From positions 3,656,594 through 3,720,593 of the forward strand of contig JADCRB010000068.1 in the NCBI GenBank assembly GCA_021464245.1: a stretch of DNA of 64,000 bases. The letters are read 5' to 3'. A program made the position numbers and the translations under genes. This DNA is from Carallia brachiata (taxonomy: Eukaryota > Streptophyta > Magnoliopsida > Malpighiales > Rhizophoraceae). The notes under the pieces were generated by a model. It saw only the letters and a list, made by a program, of their open reading frames with translations, ran no database searches and was not told the DNA's origin. Shown here piece by piece: positions 33,702-46,397 of the stretch (position 1 is its first letter; each line of letters begins with the position of its first letter).

Positions 33702-35236
33702 AGAATAGCAAAATAAAAGTAGGGTTATAATTGTTCTTTTCTACTTGTGTGAGGTGATTTTGGCGTATATATAACAATTGCCCAAAAAAGAAAATGAAAT
33801 AAAACCAAAATTGAAAATCTGAAACAGACCTGCGGAGCGTTTCACATGTCAGCGATAGGTGAAAGAATCCAATGTGTGGTCCTATAAGACAACTTATTTT
33901 TGCCATATTTGGCAACAGTCTCTGGTTTTTTTTTTTTTTTATCAACAACAACGGCCATTTATTCTTTGACATAAGTGTTTGGAGGTTGGATTGGATGAAT
34001 TTTGGGTATATTGACATCTAATCTATCGATGTTGGATTAGATGATTTTTTATCCGCACTCAATCCATCATACAATTCAATTCGTCCAATCCATTCTGATA
34101 GTGACATATTAGATTGGATTAGTTTTGGTGAATTGCATGTAATAAAAAAAAATTATAATTTTCTTCAATTTACAGTTATTATCAATCATCAAATTTATAA
34201 ATATTTTAATAAAATAATGTCTACGTCATTAATCACAACAGTTTGGATCATAAGTCATTAGTCATAACAACAATTTGAAAGAAACGTTTGTTACGAGTTG
34301 ATGCATACAATTCACACTTTTTCATAATTAAATTTAAAAGAAACGTTTGTTTTCGTATCATTAACCATCAAATTTGTAAATATGGCAAAGGTAGAAGGGA
34401 TTGCAAACCGGACGGCACACAATTTGATTTTGAAGGATATGATACGAATTCAGTCTATTGGAATCTAAAGGCGATCTAATATCAATAACTCTACTCTTAA
34501 GGAAAAAGCATTAAGGTGAGAATTGCACCAAAGGAGCGGAGACTTTGACAGCGCCACCACCAGTTATTGCGAAAGCAGGACAGCTTTTCTATATGTCCAA
34601 CTAAGATATACATGTAGGAAAGGAAGTAAACTTTCAACGAATATATCCGAGATGAAGAATTGCAATTAATTTCAAGAAAGCATCAAGTAAGAAATTCCCT
34701 ATTTTAAAGAAGAATTTTATGTGCTCTATTGCCTTGGGGAGCGTTGAAACTTACATTTTCTCTAGAATTTATGTTAAATCGAGTTGGATTTGACGGACTG
34801 AATCTTCAATCTGTACTCAATTCACTTTTAATAAATTTTGAATTTTTAAAATCATAACTAATCTAAATTATTGTAAACTTAGTGGGTGCAAATCCGTAAA
34901 AAATTAAATTAAATTGATTGAATCAAGTTAATCGATATTTGAATAATCCTATTCCTCGATAAGGATAAGAGGGGCTATTAGGTATTAGGCATGGCTCTTC
35001 GCCTTCCTGAAATAGGAAAAGGACAACAATCATTTAAACAGTTGTCCCAATAACAGCTTCGCCTTCTTCCCATGCGACTGCCGCATTTAAATATTTTTTT
35101 TATACTTAATTTTAAATAACTATAAAATAATATTTATTTATTTGATAATATCTATTTTTTCTTATTTATTAATAATTTGTTAATATTTAAACATTATTAC
35201 AGAGTATTTTTCTTTAAAATGTACTTTCACGAAATT

Positions 35237-35239
<3 letters not shown>
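33702..35239. other. AT-rich spacer, no gene seen
   Basis: Non-coding. A degenerate TTGGATTGGATGAATTTT / ATTAGATTGGATTAG repeat lies at 33970-34130. Short open frames around 33660-34020 and 34290-34480 have no motif. Confidence 0.5.

Positions 35240-35267
<28 letters not shown>
35240..35267. repeat. (AT)n microsatellite
   Basis: About 13 AT units, continuing into AATAATATT. Confidence 0.85.
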
Positions 35268-35270
<3 letters not shown>

Positions 35271-36435
35271 ATATTTTGGTTCGGTTTAATTTATTACGAT
35301 TTTTTAATATTAGAAACATAAATTAAATTAAAAATTTTAGTTTTTGTTCGATTCGATTATTTAATTATAAATTAGTTCAACAAAACTAAAAATTTGGTTC
35401 AATTTTTTTTAATTAACTAAAATTTTTAATTTTTTTAAACACCGTTACTCACTAGTCGTTTTAATTTCGTGTGGTCCCTAAAATCTAAAATTTTCATTAT
35501 TTTAGTACCTTTTCTTTATTTTGTATTAAAATATCTCAAATCAAACTATTTTTAAACTTTGGGATATTTAAGTGTCTTTTCACAGGAGTTTCCGTTTTTC
35601 TTTTAAGAATCTTTTGTGATTTTCATCTGTCATATTCCTCCATTTGATCGAAATTTGTTGTTGGATATTTCAAAAAGAAAATTTTGGTGGCTATAAGTGA
35701 CTGCAATATATGATACGAATATAATAGAGAAAATATACAACATTTTTTTATATTTATAAAGAAAATATACGATATGCTAAAAATAAATATATGATTCATT
35801 TGAATAGACAAAATATACGACATGGTAGAAAAATTATAAAGACATTATACAACATATAAAAGAGAATTATACGACGGTCTGAATAGTTATTAAGGACCAA
35901 AATTTTTTAATTTGAACAGTATATGATTGTTCAAATAGATCATATACTTTTCTTTAATATGTTATATTTCTTTCATAAATAAAAAAATATCGTATATTTT
36001 AATTATTATATCTTATATTACAACTACTTATAACTACTAAATTTTATAGTTACATAATAATTCCCTATTTCAATTGTTTAAAATTGCCACATCAAACGAA
36101 GTGATGAGGGTTATCACGCGGCAATCTCTAATGTCATATTTGTTGCCACGTGGTCAAGCTCATAGGAAAAAAGATAAATGTTTTTTTTTCCTACGATAGA
36201 CATAAGATTCATCTCCAATATATCAATCATTATATATTTAAATTGGATTCAAAATAACTTTTATTTAAATAATTTATTAAATAACTCTTATAGGAATCAG
36301 ACCTACTACCCTCATTGGTAGGGCCAAATGACTCTCACTAACTAATGCCTTGGCGAACATGTTTAATTTTAAATGCATATCACAAACTTTCGTCAACTTA
36401 AGAATCACTTAACCATTTGTTATGGAAGGATATAT
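35268..36435. other. AT-rich spacer, no gene seen
   Basis: Non-coding. Between 35700 and 36000 the word ATATACGACAT/AAATATACGA recurs at short distances on both strands, a weak degenerate repeat. Confidence 0.5.
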
Positions 36436-36510
36436 ACACTAAGACTCGAACTTAAGATGCCAACTATAAAAGTTTATCGACTTACCACTTAAATACCACA
36501 TTGGATGGTA
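36436..36510 (-). mobile_element. Possible tRNA-type SINE head
   Basis: On the minus strand TGGTATTTAAGTGGT (36484-36498) resembles an A box and AAGTTCGAGTCTT (36441-36453) a B box. No A-tail or target duplication was resolved. Weak. Confidence 0.35.
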
Positions 36511-38507
36511 TAAATGTCTAATTATGAGACATATTTAGAATAAAAAATAAAAAAAATGTAAAAATAATTTCAAAAATAATAATAAAGTGATGCATGTTAT
36601 TTGATGGTTGAATTTTAAAAAATAAGATTGTTAGATATTATTTAATAGAACTGTATTAACCTTTATTACTATTTAAGTAGAGTCATATAGTCAATCTCTA
36701 AAGTATAATTATGTAGTCTAGTCCATAAAAAAAATTTGCATCACAAAATATATATCAACATATACCAAAAAAATTAATATGTGTGAAAATTACCAATTGG
36801 CATGGCGAAAACAAAAAATTACCAAAAAAAAAAAAAGTGTTGTTTTTAACATCTTGGATTTGCCCCCATTTTTTTTTTTATTGTTGCATATTATTCAAGG
36901 CATACAATTTTTTTGCACTATAATATTTTGTCTTTTGCATTGGAAAAAAATAATTGTCCTTTCATACGTTTGTTTTTTTTTTTTTCTTTGGGCACCTCTA
37001 CTGCAGTAATATATAAAGAGTTAAGAAAACATTATAATAATTTTTTTATTTATTTGTAAAATTAAGTGAGATATGGTTAGTCTATATCTTTTGTTACTAC
37101 AATGTCAATTTTTAAATGTTGTTACTTAATTTTTGGTTTTCTTTCCTTTTCTTTTCTTTTCTTTTTCTTTTTATCTCAAGTATAGACAAAATTTAATCCC
37201 AAAATTAATAGGATAATATAAAAAATATAAAGACAGCTCAAGGACAAACTGCACCAGCACTTTTACAATTATGGTGCAAATAAAAAATAACTATTATTAG
37301 ATGGTGACAAATATAAAATAATCTTTGTTATATATTAGCTTTTCTTTTATATTTCAACCGTACAAAAAAAATAAAAAATAATTATTATTAGAAGAGTGCG
37401 ACTAGTAAAAAGACATCAGAAGCAACGCAAAAAGTAACAAAGGAGTGATAAGGAGTCAGTAAAATAAATTTCTTACTTTCAATTTATTTACGCAAGCTAG
37501 ACTCACTCACATGTCACATTTAAAGCTGGCTTCCTTTGATATAGGGGTGTAAACACGTCAATACGCTCAATAGAAGTTTGATGGTTCAATTATACAAAAA
37601 TTCGTTCAAATTCATTCAATAATATAAATGAATGATACCTAAGTTTGATTTCAAATAAACAAATGGAGCTTGAATAAGAAATTGTTTGACTCATTTATAT
37701 TCATAAAACAACTCATGAAAAGCTTGACATAAATTTTAAAAGAAACTTGATACATGTTTAATACATGTTTGTTAGTTTTAAGAGAACACAATGGAGAAGT
37801 TTCTTTTGTTTTTTTTTTTTTTTTTTGCATAAGGAAGAAGCCTCCCCTCCTTTGCTTTCTCTTTCAATATGAGACTGGGTATCCTACATTGAAAGTAGGA
37901 GTAAAGGAGGGATGACTCAATTTTATAGGCTAGTTTTTTGGTTTCTAATGACTAGTTTAACGCAAATGACATTCAATTATAAAATTTAAAATGAAAAAAA
38001 AAAAAAAAGTGGAGCATAAGCTCCAGCTTAGTATATTTTCATTGAATTGAACTTGGACTCAAATATTTAAATTTCATTCGAACTTGAGTTAGAGTAATAT
38101 ATAAACAAACCGAGTCTAAACATGTTGAAATTCAGTTTAGCTTGGCTTACTTATAACCCTAATTTTCCAAGCTTTTATTTTTTCTTCTATCCTTCAAAGG
38201 GCGTTTGTCGCAGAAAGACGGCTAGCCTTTGGCCATGTGGCCACTCGATCGATCTGAGTGGTTTCCTACACAAACATTTAGACACAGACGTGCGGACATT
38301 AACTTAATCATACTTGTAATGTGAGCATTGCGCCAGCCAGTTTCCACGGCTTCTAAAAGCTCCTTCCACAATTTTTTATGAGTATTTCCCAACTTTAATC
38401 AGCCGTTTAAATAGGTGTATGCTGTTTGTATTCACTTAATATGTAAGTATAATAAAGTCATATTTAAATAAGTGGGATATCTATTGTAAAGGTTAAATAC
38501 TTAAAAT
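36511..38507. other. AT-rich spacer, no gene seen
   Basis: Non-coding. Pyrimidine microsatellite TTTTCTTTTCTTTTC at about 37146-37170; long T run at 37805-37826. Short open frames near 36779 and 38122 are not supported by any motif. Confidence 0.5.
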
Positions 38508-39260
38508 TAAAAATTTAAGTATAAATACTAAAAATTTGAGTCTATTTGTACTTATATTTTGAATATTTGTATATAATTTAAAAAAAATTAAATAGTTATA
38601 TGTTCAAAATTAAAAATTTGAGTAGAAGTACTAAAAATTTAAGTATACTTCTACTCAAATTTTAAGTATATATACATAATTTTATAATTTTGAGTAGGTA
38701 GCTGCTCAAAACTAAAAATTTGAGTAGAAAGACAAAAAATTTGAGTTTACTTCTACTCAAATTTTAAGTATTTGTACATAATTTTAAAAATTTAAGTATT
38801 AATGTACTCAAAACTAAAAATTTGAGTAAAAGTACAAAAAATTTGAATTTATTTTTACTCAAATTTTTAGTATTTATACATAGAATTATAAAAAATTTGA
38901 ATATACTTTTACTCAAATTTTGAGTATTTGTACATAATTTTAAAATTTTAAGTAGTTAGATATTTAAAATTAAAAATTTGAGTATGACTAAAAATTTGAA
39001 TATACTTTTACTCAAAATTTGAATATTTAGAAATAATTTTAAAATTTTGAGTATTTAGGTGTCTAAAAAAAAAATTTAAATAAATGTATTAAAAACTTGT
39101 ATATACTTCTACTCAAATTTCTAGTACTTATAAATGATTTCAAAATTTGAGTAATTAGGTATTTAAAAATAAAAATTTGAATATATTTCTACTTAAATTT
39201 TAAATATTTATACATAATTTTAAATATTGAGTGTTCGTGATTAAAATTAAAAATTTGAGT
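38508..39260. repeat. Tandem array of about 102-bp units able to form hairpins
   Basis: Unit starts (TAAAAATTTGAGT-like) are at about 38508, 38611, 38713, 38815, 38971, 39067, 39170 and 39248, so the period is about 102 bp with one longer and one shorter unit. Each unit pairs a TTTGAGTAGAAGTA-like arm with a TACTTCTACTCAAA-like arm. In the second unit the arms are perfect over 18 bases (38613-38630 and 38646-38663) around a 15-base loop. Not coding. Confidence 0.8.
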
Positions 39261-40452
39261 CTCTAAAAAGAAAATTAATTTTTTTAAACTAAAAGAAAAT
39301 AGCAAGCTTGGTATGGAACACAACTAAAAAAAATGAATACAGATTTCATCCACTATGTTTATCCTTTTAGAAATTTCATAAATAATTTTTTTTAATATCA
39401 TGCTTTAGATTCTCGCCGTCAATCTTTTTTCACTAATTTTCGTTAATTTATCGTTAAGTCTGACATGTGACAATTTAATCAAAACAACGTCATCTAAATA
39501 GATGTTATATCAGTATAAGCTAATGATGTGGTATATAATAATTTTTTCTACATGTTTTTTCAGAAATGCTAATTTTCAATAAATTAAAAACGGAAAGTTT
39601 TAATGATTTAAAAAACTTAAAATTTTTAAAAAAAAGTCCAGAGACAATGGATTCGGAAAAACCCCCGGACAACTATGAATTTGATCAAAACGTGTGTAAT
39701 GAGGCACGACGATTGACAATGAGAAGTATGATTCATAGTTTGTGACAACAAGCAGGAGGCCTTGGGAAGCAAAATAGCTTTTAAAGTCGGCCAAAAGTTA
39801 CGTTTCAGTCTGGGTTTCGAGATCCACAAGGTATTCGTCTCTCCTATCCTTTGGGGCGTTTAGAACGTCTTGGAGCGACAATACGGCGGCCGGACTTGGC
39901 ATTGGATTTTTTCCTCGGTTATTTAACTTTTTATGTTTTAAAAATCATTAAAACCTTTTTCTTTTAATTTTTAAAAATTATCATTTTCAGAAAAAAAACA
40001 AAATGTGAAAAAATTATTTTGTCTCCTCGTCAGTTTATGTTGATGTGGTGTTTAACTTAAATTACATAGTATTGATTGGACAATCACATATTAATTTGAT
40101 GATAAACTAACAGAAAAAAGAAAAAAAAATTAAAGATGAGAATATAAAAAGTGAATCCTAAAGAAAATATGTTGTGGATAAGATTTTCAAAAAAAAAAAA
40201 AAAAAAAGCACAGCAAGTGGAATTTATGCCAAAAAAAAAACCTTAGGAAAAAGAGGAGGGGTGGGCAGCCAAACTTGGTAAAGAAAAGAAACAATGTAAA
40301 TTTTTCTTTGCTAAAAATGTTTTTTTTTTAATTTCCTATTGCTATTTTTATGTTCTCCTAGTTTTTTCTATAAAAAAGTAACAACTTTAAATTTCTGATA
40401 CAAAAATTATCAATTTTGTTATAAAACTTATCAATTTTGTTTGGTTAGAGAC
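39261..40452. other. Spacer upstream of P450 copy 1
   Basis: Non-coding. From about 40308 it becomes similar to sequence upstream of the second P450 copy (about 62549-62700), the distal edge of their shared flank. Confidence 0.5.
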
Positions 40453-41011
40453 ATTAACTCAATGAAGTTAGAACCGGACCGGACCGACCGGTTCAATCGG
40501 TTAAACTAGTGACCGGTTCTAGGTCCGGTCCAGATTTAGCTTAAAAATGGAATGCGGACAGAACCGGAAATAACCGGTTAAAAATTGAAAAAATCGGTAA
40601 AAATTTGGGAAAACCAACAAAAAATCTAACCGGTTGAACCAGTTCAATTTAAACAAAAAATTTTAAAATTAAAAAAATTAATATTTAACCATTATTTATA
40701 AATATTATTTTTTCAATTAATTTTTATAAATTATATTTTGTTAAATATACTAATTGTAATATCATTAATGTATGTAAATATTAATATAATTCTAAAAATA
40801 CACTTTATTTTAAATATTTATTATCATTCTTATATAATATAATATTTTATATATTATATAAGTTATATAAAATTTTAATTTTTATATATTTAATATTAAA
40901 TATCAGTTTTACTAGTTCAACCACGGTTATATCGGTTGAACCGGTTAAATCTTGAATTATTAATTTTTTCGGTTCACTAACGTGTTCGATTCTTAAAAGC
41001 TTGTATTAACT
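40453..41011. mobile_element. 545-bp insertion in the upstream region of P450 copy 1
   Basis: Absent from the corresponding place upstream of copy 2. It is flanked by ATTAACT at 40453-40459 and 41005-41011, a probable 7-bp target duplication. It is rich in ACCGGTT/AACCGG words near both ends (GGACCGGACCGACCGGTTC near 40475; GTTGAACCGGTTAAATC near 40935) with an AT-rich centre. No coding capacity; element class unknown. Confidence 0.5.
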
Positions 41012-41071
41012 ACGACAAAAAAATTCAAACACCATATGTATTATCAGTCTTAAATATGTATTATTGCTCTT

Positions 41072-41081
41072 TATAATTATA
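41072..41081 (+). promoter_or_regulatory. Possible TATA box of P450 copy 1
   Basis: TATAATTATA about 80 bases before the ATG, in the segment conserved between the two P450 copies. Copy 2 has TTTTTATACG at the same place. Confidence 0.4.
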
Positions 41082-41157
41082 TAGACCTGCGCAAACTACA
41101 GGCACCATATATTCTCAAACACATCATCCCCGTATTCATCAAGCCAGGGAGCAAACA

Positions 41158-42104
41158 ATGGCGGAAACCATCCTCTACTTTTCCCTTACTCTGCTCTTCC
41201 TCCTGCTCGCTTTCACACTTTACAAAACAAAATCCCGCCGAAGTAACCTCCCTCCCGGTCCCCCTGGCCGACCAATCACTGGCCACCTCCACCTCCAAAA
41301 GCCCCCCATGCACCGTACTTTCCAGAAGCTCGCCCAAAAGCACGGCCCGGTCTTCTCCCTTCGGTTCGGATCCCGCCTCGTTGTCATTGTCTCCTCCGCA
41401 TCCGCCGTCGAGGAATGCTTCACCAAGAATGATATTATTCTCGCCAACCGCCCAAAAGTGCTCATGGCCAAGCACGTCAGCTACAACTACAGCACTGTGA
41501 GCCAAGCACCGTATGGCGACCACTGGCGCAACCTCCGCCGGATTGGGACCACCGAAATATTCAAACAGTCGCCTGAACAATCTCGTGAACGTCAGGAAAG
41601 ACGAAGTCATGAGACTTATTACCAAACTGTCCCGAGAATCGCTTCGAGACTTTGCCAGAGTGGAGCTGAAATCCATGTTTCAGGAGCTGGCTTTCAACGT
41701 CATGATGAGAATGCTTACAGGGAAAAGATATTATGGAGATGATGTGAGCAACGAGGAAGAGGCAAGCCGATTCGGGAAACTAATAAAAGAGCTTGCTACC
41801 TATTATGGGACATCGAATCCAGGGGATTTCCTGCCAATATGGAACTTGATTGATGGTGGGCGTTTCGAGAGGAAGGTGATTGAGCTTGCCAAAAGGACGG
41901 ATGCATTCTTGCAAGGGTTTGTGGATGACCACAGGAGGAAGATGGAGTCGGAGAGCATGAAAACTGTGGTTTACAATCTACTTTCTTTGCAAAAGTTGCA
42001 ACCAGAGTACTACACTGACCAAGTTATCAAAGGGTTTATACTGGTGAGTTATCGCAATTCGTTATTAATTCCGTCTCTTTCAATATTATTATTGCCAATT
42101 CAAG

Positions 42105-42135
<31 letters not shown>

Positions 42136-44279
42136 GATTAAGAACCGGTAACTTAATGATTGGAGAATAAGCTGATGGCACGGACAAGAAGCGAGCCTCC
42201 GTCCATGTTGTAGAAGTAAACTGCCTCAATAATAATTGTACATAGATAACAGTACCAGTGCAGGTTTATCCTTGAGCCAATAACTATTGTGTGAACCCGA
42301 TGAACTTCTCATAATAAAAAAAAAGGGCTAGCAACACTTAAAATTAATATTATACTAACAAAATATATAAACTAATCATATTATACCTAATTTTACAAAT
42401 AAATTAAATTAAATATAAAAAATTACTATAATATTTCCTTAACTTTTACATATTATCACTTGAAATAATAGTTTAATTAATGATCCAACATACTTTCCCC
42501 TTCTACGGCTCATATTTGAGTCTTAGACGCCTAAATGTAGAATAATTTTATTCTCTCGCTCTATGGGTTTGCCATGCACTAATTTAAAACTCGTTAATAT
42601 TATAATCAAATAAGGAGATTTGCTCAGACTTAACATTATTTGGGTGATAGTTCGTCCCATAAGAGTTAGTTAAATGAAATAATAATAGTGACTATGACTT
42701 CAGTTCACCTACAGATACAATAACTAATATATTTACAATATAATTTTTTTTAAAAAAAAAATCTCTCTATATATTACTAAAACCTAAGCTCAAAAAAAAA
42801 AAAAGGTACGAAATGACAATTTTTTTTGCGATGCAAAAGACAAAAAATTATAGTCCAAAATGATTGTACTATTAAAATAGTAAGCAACATGATTGTGTGG
42901 CTAGTAAAAACATTAAAAATAAAAAAAAATTGGGTCCAAATCCAAGATATTTAAACCAACACATTTTTTTTAATTTGTTTTCGCAATGCCACATGGTAAT
43001 TTTTACACCTCTTATTACTTTTTCTTTAAGGTTATATATTAATGTCCAATTTGTGATGCAAATTTTTTTTATAAGTAAGATTATATGACAATATTTAAAT
43101 AATAAGAAGTAATAATATTGTTTAGTTTGATAATATTTAATAATTTATTTTTTTTTATGAATTTAACTATTGTACAATTTATATTACTTTATTATTATTA
43201 AAAAATTATTTTTGTGAAACTAAAAATTTTTCCTTTTGTATGTTATGAACACTTCTTATAGTTACACATCTACTATTAAACCTTTGTAATTCACTTGTTT
43301 TGCGAATTATCTCTTGCAGTTTTGATTTACACATTAAATTCTTTTACAGAAGTTTTTTTTTGAACAGCAAATTCTTTTATAATATTTAATTTTGATTATT
43401 TATCCCCTGTATTTCTAAAAAAATAAGAAATATCTCATTATCGTCCCAACAGAAGTCAGTGTCCTAGAAGTATTCAACGCATGTAATTACTGATGACGAT
43501 TTGTCATCTTCTTTCAAGAATAAGAGGCTCAAAATTATAGACAAGAAATGAAAATGAACTTCAGCAGAGAGTTCAATGTTTGAATCGAAACCACACAAAA
43601 GCAAACCGCAAAAAAAAACAAAACTTGTTTAATGCATCATTTAATAAAGAAATAAATAAAATTGCAGGTTATGTTGATGGCCGGGTCTGATACATCATCG
43701 GTGACCTTGGAATGGGGAATGGCTAGCATACTTAACAATCCTGACATACTGAAGAAAGCTAGAGACGAATTGGACGCTCAAATCGGCCAGGACGTCCTCC
43801 TCGACGAACCCGATCTCTCCAAATTACCTTATCTTCAGAGTATCATTACCGAGACTCTCAGAATGTATCCAGCCGCCCCTCTTCTGGATCCTCACATGGC
43901 CTCAGAGGACTGCGTCATTGCAGGCTATGACATCCCTCGGGAAACGGTGGTCCTGATAAATGCATGGGCTCTGCAGAGGGACCCGACCCTCTGGGACGAC
44001 CCGGATACTTTTAGGCCGGAAAGATTCGAGAAGGAACAAGGGTCGTTAACCCACAAGATGATTCCTTTTGGGTTGGGCAGGAGGTCCTGTCCTGGAATCA
44101 GTCTAGCCAACCGCATTCTGGGCTTAACTTTGGGGTCAATGATCCAATGTTTTGACTGGAAAAGGGTCACCGAGGAGAAAATTAACCTGACGGAAGGTAA
44201 AGGGATTACCATGCCTATGGTGATCCCCTTAGAGGCCATGTGCAGAGCTCGCCCCATCATGACCAAGATTCTTTCTTGA
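41158..44279 (+). pseudogene. Cytochrome P450, CYP81-type, copy 1 (frameshifted)
   Basis: Two-exon P450 of the plant CYP81 group (A-type, ER-anchored monooxygenase; members act on flavonoids, lignans, terpenoids or glucosinolates). Exon 1 is 41158-42043: N-terminal membrane anchor ([17 protein letters not shown]), hinge [10 protein letters not shown], helix-C WRNLRR. The phase-0 intron is 42044-43667 (GTGAGT...GCAG). Exon 2 is 43668-44279: I-helix AGSDTSS, ExxR in ETLRMYP, FRPERF, and the heme loop PFGLGRRSCPG with the Cys ligand. The total of about 499 codons is normal for the family. A 2-base deletion at about 41560, relative to copy 2, shifts the frame 134 codons in, so the protein would end at 41742; all later motifs are intact, so the lesion is recent. 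The substrate is unknown. Confidence 0.85.
42107..42136. repeat. (TTA)n microsatellite in P450 intron
   Basis: About ten ATT/TTA units 60-90 bases after the splice donor. The rest of the 1.6-kb intron is AT-rich and shows no gene. Confidence 0.85.
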
Positions 44280-44431
44280 GAATCTGGTACAGCGTTGTTC
44301 CTTAGTTTTGCCTCTGTGGCGGGCTTCCTTATTACCAATTCTCAGTTATTCTTGCGTTTTTTGTTGTTTTTTGTTTTCATCTGGTACTATCTATCGTTGT
44401 GCAAGTGAACTCCTGCGATCATAGATTGCAC

Positions 44432-44437
44432 AATAAA
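44432..44437 (+). terminator. Polyadenylation signal of P450 copy 1
   Basis: AATAAA about 155 bases after the stop codon, in a T-rich 3' flank; the likely 3' end of the transcript. Confidence 0.5.
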
Positions 44438-44636
44438 TATTCCATTTTGTTGTTATTCAGGGCCCCCTTTTGTCCATTCCGAGGTGATTTAACAGTTCGC
44501 GCCTTTCTTTTTCGGGTAATGTTTTGTCTGGGGGAAGAGGAAAGGGATGGAGGAGAGCAAAAGAGAGAAAAGGCTTACTTTCACTGTTTTAGGTTGGAAA
44601 GAAAAGGAGGAGAATTTTTATTTTGGGTTCATTATT

Positions 44637-45971
44637 TTCAATACCTCCGAAAATGAACGAATGATTATAATATCTTCAAATGTTTATTTCTTTGTCACCA
44701 TAAAATAATCTTTTAAACAAATAGAAAATTTGATGTTATAGGACATGTTAGTTTCTTTTCTCTTTTTCCCTTATTCAAAATAAAAAAATTTAATTTTCAT
44801 TGCTTACATTATCCTCTTTCAAACATATTAAAAAAAATATTCTCCGCTAATTTTTCTCTTTCCTATTTTCCTCTAGTTTACTTTTTTTCTTTTTTCGGCG
44901 AAATAAAACATAAGGGAAGCGGATTGCAAATGGAAGCAATGACAAGATATGTTTATTATGTTTGTCGTGATCTTTGGAAGTTTTATGGCTTTGATTCCTT
45001 TATGCTAACTACCAAGGTATAGTTATTATGTTTGTCGTTTCTTTTGGAAGTTTTATGGCTTTGGTTATTTTGTCGGGATGATAGTTTCTAGTCGCTGTCG
45101 TACAAATAAATAAATATATATGATAAAATAAAAAAAAAAAAATTTCACCACACCCTAGTTAGATTGGTTTTCTAACTTTCCATCCCACATTGGCAGGCGC
45201 ACACGGCAATTCGACGTTACCAAAAAAATGGGCTCTATTCCAAGGATTTATTCCCATAAAAGAGTTACATTTAAGATTCACTCAATAAATGAGTCAAGTT
45301 TGCATAACAACGCTTGGTTGTAGCTTAAACGATAATTCAACTTTTTTTTTTTCTGCATTAATCTAAATTGGACTCCTTTTACTGACATTCGTGTCCCACA
45401 AATATGAGAATTTCTTGTCGAGAACATGGTTGTTGATTAAAGAATTTTTAACACTATAGTTAGATATGAAAAGGCTCATTGGAACCTATCAATAGGTCTG
45501 TCCTTAAGAGATGGTTAAGTGATATATTCAAACGGTAGTTACACTGACTTCGGCCTACGAGTACTTTGACCAATATTCCTGCAAATATTTTATTTGTAAA
45601 AAAAAAGTTAAATAATGACAGACAAATTTATTAAACTCATGTAAAATTCTTTTATTAAGTCATTCGCATTGCATCATCAGATTAGATCTAGTAGCCACTA
45701 GCTAGGCTCCTTTTCACAATATTATATTTTGTATCTTTACAATTATAAGGAAATTAAATAATAAAAACCTTTTAATTTGTTTGTTTTATTAAAAACTAAG
45801 AATTTTGTGATTTTAATTTAATTTATAATCATAGATTGAATTAAAATGTTAATTATTTACGTTAATATCATAAACTTAAATAAGTTATTCTTTAACATTT
45901 TGTTGGCTTTGCTCGAGTTGTTAACCCTCGTTTGCTAACGATCCTTCATTAAGCAACAATAGATTCAGCAA
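44637..45971 (+). repeat. 1.33-kb duplicated block, copy B
   Basis: Direct-orientation match of 27522-28848, beginning about 200 bases after the P450 polyadenylation signal. The internal 71-bp tandem pair is conserved. No gene is seen. Confidence 0.75.
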
Positions 45972-46397
45972 GTTAGCTTAACAACACTGATTTCAAGTTT
46001 CGTTTTATTAAACGTATCAAATTTGAACAACGAGTCAAATTTGAAGATTTATTTTTAGATTCATTAATTAAACAAAATAAACTCGTACAACAAGCCAAAT
46101 TTAAATGTACTAAACTCAGCTCGTCTGCAGCTTTGCGGCCTGTATATGGTTTTATGTAATACTTACGGATGCTGTGTTATGGTTTTCGGAAGGAAAGAAT
46201 GAAGTAACCACCAGAAATTGTTCTCAATTGGTATTTTACTGACGCTATTTTATTTTTAGAGAAATTTATTTTGAATAATTTTTTCAATGACTCAAAATAA
46301 CGCAACAAAAAATTAAAAAAAAATGAAAATAATAATAATTAATATTTTTTGTGGTGGGTAATTTTAATTCACTTAAAGATGTGAGTTAAAATAGTAC
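45972..46397. other. Spacer, no gene seen
   Basis: AT-rich sequence between the duplicated block and the Tat-type element. Nothing recognised. Confidence 0.5.

Noticed and set aside
38508..39260. CRISPR-like array
   Set aside because: Unit length, AT composition, divergence and plant context exclude it; units are repeats throughout without spacers.
41077..41676. 199-codon minus-strand open frame opposite P450 exon 1
   Set aside because: Shadow of the P450 coding sequence; a similar shadow occurs opposite copy 2.
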